This document shows positions 35,516 through 43,366 of a stretch of DNA of 64,000 nt, one piece after another. Where the stretch lies: the NCBI GenBank assembly GCA_029975915.1, contig JARKOC010000367.1:46001-110000 (forward strand), written 5' to 3'. A model generated the notes under the pieces. The model saw nothing but the letters and a program-made list of their open reading frames with translations. It had not been told where the DNA came from and did no database searches. The DNA is from Bryobacteraceae bacterium (GTDB lineage Bacteria; Acidobacteriota; Terriglobia; Bryobacterales; Bryobacteraceae). The number at the start of each line of letters is the position of its first letter. Within the stretch, counting starts at the first letter, position 1. Made by a program: the position numbers and the translations under genes.

Positions 35516-36256
35516 TTGGAAGAGCAAGAGCGATCCGATCGGGAGGAGAGAACGCCATCTGTAGTGGAGATGGCGAGGTTGATTGACTTCGCCATCGAGT
35601 CGTCGCCGCTGCCGTCGGAGCAGATTTCCGCGTGTGTACGGCTAGCGGCTTCACTAAACCTCGCCAGCGTATCAGTGCCATCGTGTGAAGCCGATATGAC
35701 GGTGCGTCTGCTGGACGCGTCTGAGACCGCCGCCGCTTCGCTGGTGGGCTATCCCTTCGGCGCCGGATCGACGGCGGCCAAACTCTACGAGGCGCGAGAC
35801 CTTTTGCGGCGCGGCGTCAAGGAGATTGAGTTTGTCGTCAATCTGGGCAAGCTGGCATCAAGGCAGTTCCAGTACGTGGAGTCTGAACTGCTCCAAATGT
35901 CGACATCTTGCAAGGAGTACGGCGCGATGTTGAAGGTCATGCTGCAAATGCAACATCTGACCGAAGACCTGAAAGTGATTGCCTGCAAGATAGCCAAACG
36001 TGTGGAAGCGGACATCGTCGTGACGTCAGCATATCCATTGGCGGGCGATAGTGATGATAGCGATTTGCTACTGCTCCAGCGGATTTCGAAAGATGCTTGC
36101 GGAGTCAGCGCGTGCGTCAGCGAATTGGATTCTGCCCTCGCTGGCCACAGGGCGGGGTGTGCCCGGATACGGTGCACCGCGCCAGGCGAGATCCTGTCAA
36201 CCCTTCGGCATCGTCTGGAACAGGAAGCCGCTGCCAGGGGCGGCAGGCCTGCGTGA
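35516..36256 (+). CDS. DeoC-like (class I aldolase fold) protein lacking the Schiff-base lysine
   Basis: 246 residues resembling deoxyribose-phosphate aldolase in length and strand order: MARLIDFAIESSPLPSEQISACVRLAASLNLASVSV, then VGYPFGAGSTAAKLYEARDLLRRGVKEIEFVVNLGKL. In true DeoC the Schiff-base lysine lies in a VKTSTG motif; here the matching segment reads IVVTSAYPL, so Val169 stands at the lysine position. The conserved Asp of EIDMVIN-type motifs is Glu105. Aldolase chemistry is therefore unlikely and a binding or structural role more plausible. The start is a TTG at 35516 with GAGGAG six bases upstream. It sits 35 bp after cpoB and 28 bp before aroDE, so it could be co-transcribed with either. 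Confidence 0.65.
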   Translation: MEEQERSDREERTPSVVEMARLIDFAIESSPLPSEQISACVRLAASLNLASVSVPSCEADMTVRLLDASETAAASLVGYPFGAGSTAAKLYEARDLLRRGVKEIEFVVNLGKLASRQFQYVESELLQMSTSCKEYGAMLKVMLQMQHLTEDLKVIACKIAKRVEADIVVTSAYPLAGDSDDSDLLLLQRISKDACGVSACVSELDSALAGHRAGCARIRCTAPGEILSTLRHRLEQEAAARGGRPA

Positions 36257-36284
36257 TATGCTCTGAGAAATCCACGCGGAACAC

Positions 36285-37817
36285 ATGCTGTTAAGGAAGA
36301 ACCTGCCGAAGATCTGCATTGCTCTCGGGCATCCCGACCCGGCCCGCCTGCTCGAACTCGCCCGTCACGAGGCGTCCCGGGGCGAGCGGTTTCTGGAGTT
36401 TCGGCTAGACTACTTGCCGGCAGCGGCACAGGGCGCCGCGCTGATCGCGGATTTTCTCAAACAATACCCCGAATGTTCGATACTCGCCACATGCCGGCGG
36501 CACCAGAACCATGGGCGGTTCAATGGCAGCATCGAGCAGCAGTTGGCTGTCCTCGAACAGGCGGTCGCCTACGGAGCCAAGGCCGTCGATGTGGAGATCG
36601 AGAGCGCCGAACTGGCCTTGGCCGGGGTCAGGGATCTGGCAGCGCACGCAACGCTGGTTGTTTCTTACCACAACTATGAAGGCACACCGGCCATGGAGCC
36701 GGTGTTGCGGCGCATGCTAAAGGCGCCGGCCGACGCGTACAAGATCGTCACCACGGCGAGGAAGCCATCTGACAATCTGAGGTTGCTTGCGTTAGCCAAA
36801 AGCGCTCCTAAGACACCGCTGATTCTGTTGGCGATGTCGGAGACGGGATTCCCGTCTCGAGTCCTGTCGCTGGCTGGTGGCGGTCTCTATACTTACGCGG
36901 CGCCGGCGCAGTCGGAGGGCACTGCGGCCGGGCAGGTGTGCGCCAAGAGCTTAAGGCAGATGTACCGGAGCGAGAAGCTGACGAAGGGTACGCGCGTTTA
37001 CGGCGTGATCGCCGATCCGGTTTGCCATTCCATCTCGCCGGCTGTTCACAACCGGGGGCTCCAGTCGCGCAGAATTGACGCAGTCTACCTGCCGTTTCTG
37101 GTTTCACCGCTTCAACTGAAAGACTTCTTCCTGCTTGCGGACAAGCTGCCAATCAACGGCTTCAGCGTCACGATTCCGCACAAACAAAGGGTGATCCGTT
37201 ACCTGGATGCCATCGATCCCCTAGCCAAACGAATAGGAGCTGTGAACACCGTATGGAGGAAAGCCGGCAAGTGGCGGGGAGCCAACACGGACGCGGCTGG
37301 CATCAAAGTGCCGCTCGAGCGGCGGCTGAAATTGGGTAAGGCCAGTGTGCTTGTTGTTGGCAATGGAGGGGCGGCGAGGTCGGCGGTCTTTACGCTGTCT
37401 GACGCCGGAGCTCGGGTTGCTGTCACGGGGCGCAATCCGGATCGGGTGCGTGCTCTTGCGAAAGCCTGCGGGGCTACGCCGATTCAGGCCGAACACGTGC
37501 TCGAAAACCATTTCGATATTCTGGTGCACGCAACGCCTGTTGGGATGTGGCCCGATACCGAACGATGTTACTTCGATGGCCGGATACCGGCCGATCTCGT
37601 CTTCGACCTTGTATACAATCCGCATGACACTGCACTTATCCAGCGCGCGAAGGAGCAGGGCTGCGAGGTGATTCATGGGATCGAGATGTTTGTCGAACAG
37701 GCCAGCGAACAGTTTCAACTGTTCACCGGCGTTTCCGCCCCACGCCAAGCAATGGAGTGCGCGGCGGTGGAAGCGCTGGCCAACCACATGACCGACCATC
37801 GCGGAGACTGCGAATGA
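36285..37817 (+). CDS. aroDE: Bifunctional 3-dehydroquinate dehydratase (type I) / shikimate dehydrogenase
   Basis: 510 residues, two fused enzymes for steps three and four of the shikimate pathway. The AroD half (about 1-225) is a type I dehydratase: catalytic His129 in VVSYHNYEG and Schiff-base Lys153 in AYKIVTT. The AroE half (from about 234) begins VYGVIADPVCHSISPAVHN and includes TIPHK, GAVNTVWR, GANTDAAG and the NADP-binding VVGNGGAARSAVF. The fusion order is the same as in plants and occurs in several bacterial phyla. Fusion would favour channelling of dehydroshikimate. The stop overlaps the start of the small downstream gene. Confidence 0.95.
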   Translation: MLLRKNLPKICIALGHPDPARLLELARHEASRGERFLEFRLDYLPAAAQGAALIADFLKQYPECSILATCRRHQNHGRFNGSIEQQLAVLEQAVAYGAKAVDVEIESAELALAGVRDLAAHATLVVSYHNYEGTPAMEPVLRRMLKAPADAYKIVTTARKPSDNLRLLALAKSAPKTPLILLAMSETGFPSRVLSLAGGGLYTYAAPAQSEGTAAGQVCAKSLRQMYRSEKLTKGTRVYGVIADPVCHSISPAVHNRGLQSRRIDAVYLPFLVSPLQLKDFFLLADKLPINGFSVTIPHKQRVIRYLDAIDPLAKRIGAVNTVWRKAGKWRGANTDAAGIKVPLERRLKLGKASVLVVGNGGAARSAVFTLSDAGARVAVTGRNPDRVRALAKACGATPIQAEHVLENHFDILVHATPVGMWPDTERCYFDGRIPADLVFDLVYNPHDTALIQRAKEQGCEVIHGIEMFVEQASEQFQLFTGVSAPRQAMECAAVEALANHMTDHRGDCE

Positions 37818-38017
37818 ACCGTTCGATTGGATCGTCACTCTCCCGCCGTGGTTTGGGACGGTTGCTCGCTGCGGCTCCCTTAGGGGCGAAGGGGGCTAAA
37901 CCGGCCGAGCCGAGTCCTGCCGAGCAGGCACGCGAGCGCCTGTCGGCGAACCGTGCGCAGATGAAGGCAGTCGAATTGCCGAGAGACGTTGAACCGTCTT
38001 TCCGGTTCGAGCCCTAA
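37814..38017 (+). CDS. Small Tat-like protein coupled to aroDE and the amidase
   Basis: 67 residues. The ATG overlaps the aroDE stop by four bases, and the amidase ATG follows the stop by four bases, so the ORF is tightly packed between two real genes. The N-terminus (SLSRRGLGRLLAAAPLGAKGA) has a twin-arginine-like motif and short hydrophobic stretch. The rest is a charged helix (PAEQARERLSANRAQMKAV) and a short VEPSFRFEP tail. I do not recognise a family. It could be a small exported partner of the amidase, or the detached N-terminus (signal) of that enzyme. Confidence 0.5.
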   Translation: MNRSIGSSLSRRGLGRLLAAAPLGAKGAKPAEPSPAEQARERLSANRAQMKAVELPRDVEPSFRFEP

Positions 38018-38021
38018 CGCT

Positions 38022-39446
38022 ATGGCGGGACTGGCGGAGGAAGCGTATTTCCAGACACTTTCGCAGTGGAATGCTCAACTGCGGGCGCGCGCAATCAGCG
38101 CCAGGGATTTGGCGCAAGCGTATCTGGAACGGCTGGCAAAGAGGGGCCCGCGCCTGAACGCTGTCGCCCTGATGCTCGAAAGGGACGCGATCGAACAGTC
38201 CAAGGACGTTGACCGGATGCTGAAGCGCGGCCGGTTCAAGGGGCTGCTTCAAGGCATTCCCTACGGTGCAAAGGACCTGCTAGCGGTGGCCGGCCGGAGG
38301 ACCGGGTGGGGCGCTCCCCAATTCGCCGGCCAGGTGTTCAAGGAATCGGCAACCGTGGTTCGCAAGTTGCAGAAGGCCGGCGCCGTTTTGACGGCCAAAC
38401 TGGCGATGATCGAGTTGGCAGGCGGGGGCGGGTACAGGTCCGCCTCGGCGTCGGTCAGCGGACCGTGCCGGAATCCCTGGGACCTGAATCGCTGGGCGGG
38501 CGGTTCTTCGAGCGGTTCCGCCGCTGCGGTAGCGGCTGGCTTGGTGCCCTTCGCGATTGGGTCGGAGACCTCCGGGTCAATCATTACGCCATGCGCTTAC
38601 TGCGGAGTGACGGGACTTCGCCCGACTTATGGCCTGGTGAGCCGAGCTGGAGCGATGAGCCTGTCCTGGACAATGGATAAGATCGGGCCGATTGCCAGAA
38701 CCGCCGAGGACTGCGGGCGGATTCTGGAGGCGATCGCGGGCGGCGATGTGAATGATCCGGGTTCGGCGGGAAAATCCTTCCGGTTCTTCCCGCAATACGC
38801 GCCGCCGATGGCTGATCTCCGTGTCGGGTACTCCATTGCGGACATTGAAGAAAGGGCCGACCCGGAACTGCGGCCCGCTCTCAGAGAAGCGATTGAAGTG
38901 GTTCGAAGTCTAGGTGTGCGAATGGTCGAGGTGGCGTTACCAGACCGTCCCTATTCTGCAGTTGCGTCCACGATCATTGGCGCGGAGGGGGCCTCGGCGT
39001 TCGAGGATCTGATCGTGGATGGACGTATTTACCAACTCAAAGACGAATACCAGGCAGCCGGACTAGCAGGCGCGGCGGAAATCCCAGCTGTGGACTACTT
39101 GCGGGCTTGCCGGATCAGAACCATGATTCGAAACGATTTCGCCAAAATCTTCGACCAAGCCGATGTTCTGATCGCACCGGCCGCATACTCCGTCGCTCCC
39201 TTGATTAGCGAGCCCCTCGGTACCGCGCCAACACGCGGTGGGCGCCAGTTTGGCGGGCTGAGGCATCTGGGAGCGGCTGGCAACCTCGCTGGTCTGCCCG
39301 CCTTGTCGATTCCCTGTGGTTTCGCAGGCGGTCTTCCGGTCGCTTTCACCCTCGTCTCCCGTGCTCTGACTGAGAACAGAATCCTCGCGATTGGGATGGA
39401 GTACCAGCAGCGCACGAACTGGCACAAACGGTGGCCAGTTCTATAA
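38022..39446 (+). CDS. Amidase-signature (GatA-like) hydrolase
   Basis: 474 residues. The Ser-cisSer-Lys triad of amidase-signature enzymes is visible: Lys in IPYGAKDLLA (about 83), cis-Ser in GGSSSGSAAAV and nucleophile Ser in SETSGSIITP. These enzymes hydrolyse amide bonds, and GatA uses the same fold for Gln-tRNA amidation. No GatB or GatC gene is nearby, so this is more likely a stand-alone amidase. The ATG at 38022 is four bases after the small ORF's stop; a TTG at 37989 is also in frame. It is the last gene of the aroDE group. Confidence 0.9.
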   Translation: MAGLAEEAYFQTLSQWNAQLRARAISARDLAQAYLERLAKRGPRLNAVALMLERDAIEQSKDVDRMLKRGRFKGLLQGIPYGAKDLLAVAGRRTGWGAPQFAGQVFKESATVVRKLQKAGAVLTAKLAMIELAGGGGYRSASASVSGPCRNPWDLNRWAGGSSSGSAAAVAAGLVPFAIGSETSGSIITPCAYCGVTGLRPTYGLVSRAGAMSLSWTMDKIGPIARTAEDCGRILEAIAGGDVNDPGSAGKSFRFFPQYAPPMADLRVGYSIADIEERADPELRPALREAIEVVRSLGVRMVEVALPDRPYSAVASTIIGAEGASAFEDLIVDGRIYQLKDEYQAAGLAGAAEIPAVDYLRACRIRTMIRNDFAKIFDQADVLIAPAAYSVAPLISEPLGTAPTRGGRQFGGLRHLGAAGNLAGLPALSIPCGFAGGLPVAFTLVSRALTENRILAIGMEYQQRTNWHKRWPVL

Positions 39447-39533
39447 GCCTCAGTACTCTTTCGCCGTAACAAGTGGCTACTAAAGCGCTATTTGTGGTTC
39501 CGCCCGACCACTAATCTGGGTGAGAATGCAGTC

Positions 39534-40913
39534 ATGGCCGCGCCGCAGCCACAGATGAGGCCCGAGCCCGGGACGCTGACAAGGGACCCGCTTACCGGAT
39601 TGCCGACCGGAGCACAATTCGAGCGAGTTCTTGAAGACGCGTTTTTGGAGGCGGCCGCCGATGGGTCGAACCTCTGCATTCTGTACATCCGGTTGGACCG
39701 ATTCCGGTACCTGAACCTCTGGCTGGGTTTCTCGGCTGGCGACGCGGCGCTCAAGGAATGCGCGCGGAGGCTTGAAGATTGTTTGGTTGAAACTGGCCCT
39801 TCCAGCCGCGCAACAGTAGCCAGAATGGGGGGCGACGAATTTGCTTGCCTCGTCCAGGGCTTAACGCCCGATCTGACTCCTCAGCTTGCCAAGGAGATTG
39901 TCGAGGAGCTACGCCTGCCCATTCAAGTTGGGGCCCACCCAGTGTATTTAACTTGCAGCGTGGGGCTATTACCGGCAGCCGGGACTCTGCCGGATGCCCG
40001 TGCAGCGCTGCGATCCGCTGCTGCCGCAGCTTCGCGGGCACGCAGGAACGGCGGATGCACTTTTGTGAAGGCGCCGTGCAGTGACGCGCCGGATCTGGCT
40101 TCGCATTTCCAACTTGTGCAGGCATTAAGGCAGTCGTTGAGGTGTGCCGAACTGGCCATCAGGTTTCAGCCGCAGGTGGACCGCCTGTGCAAGTTGGATG
40201 GATTTGAAGTACTTGTGTGCTGGAACCATCCCGAGTTAGGAGCGGTCGATCCGGATGTGTTCATTCGACTGGCGGAAAAGGCAGGATTGATCCAGGAGCT
40301 GGGGGAATGGGTTCTGAGAGAGACTTGTTTGCAGTTGGCCCGTTGGAGGAAGGAGGGCCTGCTCATACCAAAGGTCGCCGTCAACGTCTCGCCAATCCAG
40401 TTTGCCAGCCCTGAGTTCGTGGGCCGGGTGCTTTCGATTCTCGAAGAGACAGGAGTCCCCGGTGATTGCCTGGAGTTCGAAATTACGGAAAACGCCGTAT
40501 TGAGGGACCTCGATGAGTCTGCCCGGCGCATGTGCCGGTTGCGGGAACATGGCATCTCTTTTGCGATCGACGATTTTGGGGTGGGGTACTCGCCGCTCAC
40601 CTATCTGCATCGACTTCCGGTGGACACGGTCAAAGTCGACCGGTCATTCACGGGGGAGATAGCCAAACACGGAGGGAGCCTTCCACTGGTACACACAATA
40701 ACGGTGTTGGCCCATCAGCGTGGGCTGAAGGTGGTGGCAGAGGGAGTCGAGACCGAGAACGAACTCGAAATGGTCCGGGCCGCTCGCTGCGATCGCATGC
40801 AGGGCTTCCTGTTTGGATGTCCGTTGCCTGCCGAAGAAGTGAAAGCGTTGCTCGGCACGACCAACCCGCTAGGGCCTGAAGGCGACCAACCGATCGAAGA
40901 ACGCCTGTTTTGA
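39534..40913 (+). CDS. Soluble GGDEF-EAL protein
   Basis: 459 residues with no membrane segment. The GGDEF domain (about 15-180) keeps the full motif at 99-103 (ARMGGDEF), so diguanylate cyclase activity is possible. The EAL domain (about 195-440) is altered: the EAL motif reads EVL at 225-227 (FEVLVCW), while NVSPIQFASPEF, the DDFG in AIDDFGVGYSPL and AEGVETENE are kept. Replacement of Ala by Val may reduce but need not abolish c-di-GMP breakdown. There is no PAS or GAF sensor; only 14 residues precede the first domain. The ATG at 39534 is preferred over a GTG at 39492 because GGGTGAG lies nearby. Confidence 0.9.
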   Translation: MAAPQPQMRPEPGTLTRDPLTGLPTGAQFERVLEDAFLEAAADGSNLCILYIRLDRFRYLNLWLGFSAGDAALKECARRLEDCLVETGPSSRATVARMGGDEFACLVQGLTPDLTPQLAKEIVEELRLPIQVGAHPVYLTCSVGLLPAAGTLPDARAALRSAAAAASRARRNGGCTFVKAPCSDAPDLASHFQLVQALRQSLRCAELAIRFQPQVDRLCKLDGFEVLVCWNHPELGAVDPDVFIRLAEKAGLIQELGEWVLRETCLQLARWRKEGLLIPKVAVNVSPIQFASPEFVGRVLSILEETGVPGDCLEFEITENAVLRDLDESARRMCRLREHGISFAIDDFGVGYSPLTYLHRLPVDTVKVDRSFTGEIAKHGGSLPLVHTITVLAHQRGLKVVAEGVETENELEMVRAARCDRMQGFLFGCPLPAEEVKALLGTTNPLGPEGDQPIEERLF

Positions 40914-41003
40914 TGGCGTAGACACTTCGTGTCCGGTCACCCCGCGTCCCAAAAGCGGACACTTCGTCTGCCCGTTGGTCTTCCACCTCACGGCTATCCT
41001 ATT

Positions 41004-41009
41004 TATAAT
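41004..41009 (+). promoter_or_regulatory. Perfect sigma-70 -10 box upstream of the efflux operon
   Basis: TATAAT occurs at 41004-41009; 17 bases upstream is TTCCAC (40981-40986), a poor -35. It could give basal transcription of the operon beside the -24/-12 element. The 160-bp gap also holds two copies of GACACTTCGT (40921-40930 and 40958-40967). Confidence 0.35.
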
Positions 41010-41035
41010 CAGTTGGATGGAGTAGGCCCTTGGGG

Positions 41036-41051
41036 TGGGCAGAAGATTGCA
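41036..41051 (+). promoter_or_regulatory. Candidate sigma-54 (-24/-12) promoter of the efflux operon
   Basis: TGGGCAGAAGATTGCA matches TGGCACG-N4-TTGCA at 9 of 12 defined positions, including both invariant GG and GC dinucleotides at the correct spacing. The start point would be near 41062, 12 bases before the HlyD ATG at 41074. The same cluster encodes an NtrC-type activator, the class that works with sigma-54. Confidence 0.55.
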
Positions 41052-41073
41052 CCTTGTTGGCTAGGCAAAAACC

Positions 41074-42327
41074 ATGGACATTCCAAGAGAAGGAGCCCGG
41101 AAGAAGAGGATCGTACGCCGCACGTTAATCGTATTGACGGTAGCAGCGCTGGTACCACTCATCACTTGGGGCCTTTCAAGACTGAAACCCGCTGCGCCCG
41201 CGGTGGAGAAATCGACACTTTGGTTTGACTCGGTCAAACGCGGATCAATGATCAGGCAGGTTCGCGGCCTCGGCACGCTGGTCCCTGAGGAAGTTCTCTG
41301 GATTCCAGCCGTCACAGAAGGCCGTGTGGACCGAATTGCAATACGCCCGGGCGCTCGTGTTACACCTCAGACGGTGGTGCTTGTATTGAGCAACCCTGAC
41401 CTGGTTTTGTCGGCCGAGGATCTGAGGTGGCAAATCAAGGCGGCGGAGGCCACCATGGCCGATTTGAGGGTCAAGCTGGAGACCGCCAAACTGGACTTGC
41501 GCGCATCGGTCGCGCGTGTCGAAAGCGAATACGTACAGGCGAAGCTGAAGTGGGAGCGGGACGCCGCCCTGCAGAAGGAAGGATTGACTCCCGATCTCAC
41601 CGTCCGCCTGAGCAAGGCTACGGCCGATGAACTGGCAAAGCGGTTTGACATCGATGTGAAACGGCTGGAGATCAGCGCCGCCTCGGCGCAGGCGCAGTTG
41701 GACGCACAGCGGGTCCAGATCGAGAAGCTGAAGGCCGCTTATGAACTGAAGCGAAAGCAGGTGAGCGAGTTGACGGTGCGTGCGGGGAGTGATGGTGTAT
41801 TGCAACAGATGCCGGTGGAAGTGGGCCAGCGTGTGACGCCCGGAACTATTCTTGCCAAGGTCGCACAACCGTCCAAATTGAAGGCGGAGATCAGGATTCC
41901 TGAGACGCAAGCCAAGGATGTGGCCTTCGGGCAACCTGCCGAGGTGGACACGCACAACGGGATCATCAAAGGAGTAGTCTCCAGGATCGACCCGGCTGCC
42001 GTGAATGGCAACGTGACCGTCGACATCCGCCTGGAGGGTGAATTGCCAGCGGGCGCCCGGCCAGACTTGAGCGTGGAAGGAGTGATAGAGCTGGAGAGGC
42101 TCACCGACGTGCTCCACGTGCAAAGGCCAGTCGCCGGACAGCCCAATAGCGTCATCAGTCTATTCCGGTTGTCTCCCGACGAGAAAGAGGCGTCGAGGGT
42201 TCAAGTTAGAATCGGCAGGGTCAGCGTGCAGACAGTCGAGATTATCGACGGGTTGAAGGCCGGCGACAAAGTTGTGCTTTCGGATATGACGGCCTGGGAC
42301 AGCCACGACCGTCTGAGGTTGAACTAG
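41074..42327 (+). CDS. HlyD/MacA-type efflux adaptor
   Basis: 417 residues. One N-terminal membrane segment (about 15-34) anchors a periplasmic adaptor. A first barrel/lipoyl half follows (GRVDRIAIRPGARVTPQTVVLVLSNPDL), then a long coiled-coil hairpin (about 110-235; IKAAEATMADLRVKLETAKLDLRASVARVE) and the second lipoyl half (AGSDGVLQQMPVEVGQRVTPGTILAKVA). A beta-barrel (LKAEIRIPETQAKDV) comes last. It would connect an ABC permease to an outer-membrane exit duct. It is the first gene of a cluster with an ATPase (31 bp downstream), a lipoprotein, a two-component pair and a permease. Confidence 0.92.
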   Translation: MDIPREGARKKRIVRRTLIVLTVAALVPLITWGLSRLKPAAPAVEKSTLWFDSVKRGSMIRQVRGLGTLVPEEVLWIPAVTEGRVDRIAIRPGARVTPQTVVLVLSNPDLVLSAEDLRWQIKAAEATMADLRVKLETAKLDLRASVARVESEYVQAKLKWERDAALQKEGLTPDLTVRLSKATADELAKRFDIDVKRLEISAASAQAQLDAQRVQIEKLKAAYELKRKQVSELTVRAGSDGVLQQMPVEVGQRVTPGTILAKVAQPSKLKAEIRIPETQAKDVAFGQPAEVDTHNGIIKGVVSRIDPAAVNGNVTVDIRLEGELPAGARPDLSVEGVIELERLTDVLHVQRPVAGQPNSVISLFRLSPDEKEASRVQVRIGRVSVQTVEIIDGLKAGDKVVLSDMTAWDSHDRLRLN

Positions 42328-42358
42328 CGGACAGCAGAGAAGGAAAGGGAATCAGTTC

Positions 42359-43057
42359 ATGCAGGACCAGGCTTTGATCACACTCGAAGGCGTGACGAAA
42401 GTGTTCGTGACCGAGGACGTTGAGACGCACGCCTTGTCGGGGATCCACCTTCAAATCAGGAAAGGTGAGTATGTTTCTATCGCCGGACCATCTGGATGCG
42501 GCAAATCGACGCTTCTGGCAATATTGGGTTTGCTCGATTCGCCCACTGGCGGCAACTACACCCTGAACGGGGAGGCTGTCCATGGCCTGAATCTTGCGGA
42601 GCGGGCGCGTATCCGGAACCGCGAGATCGGCTTCATATTCCAGGCATTCAACCTGATTGGCGACCTGACGGTGTATGAGAACGTGGAACTGCCGCTCACC
42701 TATCGTGGAATGGGATCGGCTGAGCGAAAGAAAAGGGTTCATGAAGCGCTGGAACGGGTTGGGATGTCGCACAGAGTGAAGCACTATCCAGCGCAGCTCT
42801 CTGGAGGACAGCAACAGCGGGTGGCTGTCGCCCGGGCGCTCGTGGGTAGTCCTTCGATTCTTCTGGCGGATGAACCGACTGGGAATTTGGACTCGGCCAA
42901 CGGTCACGCCGTGATGTCGCTGCTCAGTGAATTGCACAAGGCGGGAGCGACCATCTGCATGGTGACACACGATCCGCGTTACGCAGAGCTGGCCGACCGG
43001 ACTGTACATATGTTCGATGGACGCATCGTTGAAGAGAACGCGGCGGTGACGTCATGA
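42359..43057 (+). CDS. MacB/LolD-type ABC transporter ATPase
   Basis: 232 residues, a single nucleotide-binding domain. Walker A is GPSGCGKST (about 41-49), the signature [15 protein letters not shown] (about 141), Walker [13 protein letters not shown] and the switch His TMVTHD-like ([12 protein letters not shown]). The [20 protein letters not shown] segment is typical of the MacB/LolD group that powers FtsX-like permeases. The permease it serves is probably the ADOP protein at 46.2 kb, which lacks its own ATPase domain. GGAAAGGGAA precedes the start. The lipoprotein ORF begins within its stop (ATGA). Confidence 0.95.
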   Translation: MQDQALITLEGVTKVFVTEDVETHALSGIHLQIRKGEYVSIAGPSGCGKSTLLAILGLLDSPTGGNYTLNGEAVHGLNLAERARIRNREIGFIFQAFNLIGDLTVYENVELPLTYRGMGSAERKKRVHEALERVGMSHRVKHYPAQLSGGQQQRVAVARALVGSPSILLADEPTGNLDSANGHAVMSLLSELHKAGATICMVTHDPRYAELADRTVHMFDGRIVEENAAVTS

Positions 43058-43341
43058 GGAGATCCACGGCCGGGGTCTATGTCTCCGCGTTTCATATTGC
43101 TCTCTTTGCCCTGCTCCTGGCCGGTTGCACGCATGGCGGCATGTGCGTGAAGCCCCGAATCACATTGCTGGCGGCCGCGCCCGGGCCGGCGGGCGGCCAG
43201 CAATCGTCCGAGGAATGGATCCGGGATTTCGAACGCAGACGGCGCCGGCTGCTTGAACGGCTCGAAGACAAGATGGATGAACTCCGGCGGCGATTGGAGC
43301 GGAACGAGGGTCCGCGCTCACTGCTTGCAAGCTGCGGTTAA
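43054..43341 (+). CDS. Small predicted lipoprotein in the efflux operon
   Basis: 95 residues. A signal with lipobox LLAGC (Cys25) is followed by a short spacer and a strongly charged helix (about 52-85) with RRRRRLLERLEDKMDELRRRLER, a likely coiled coil. The start overlaps the ATPase stop by four bases, so it is translationally coupled to transporter synthesis. No family is recognised. A lipoprotein made with an ABC exporter could be an accessory factor, substrate chaperone or envelope-stress sensor for the downstream kinase, but nothing in the sequence decides between these. Confidence 0.6.
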   Translation: MRRSTAGVYVSAFHIALFALLLAGCTHGGMCVKPRITLLAAAPGPAGGQQSSEEWIRDFERRRRRLLERLEDKMDELRRRLERNEGPRSLLASCG

Positions 43342-43366
43342 TCAGGCCTGATTCGCACTCCAAATA

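Noticed and set aside
38022..39446. Assignment of the amidase as GatA
   Set aside because: No gatB or gatC gene is adjacent and the amidase-signature triad is shared by many stand-alone hydrolases.
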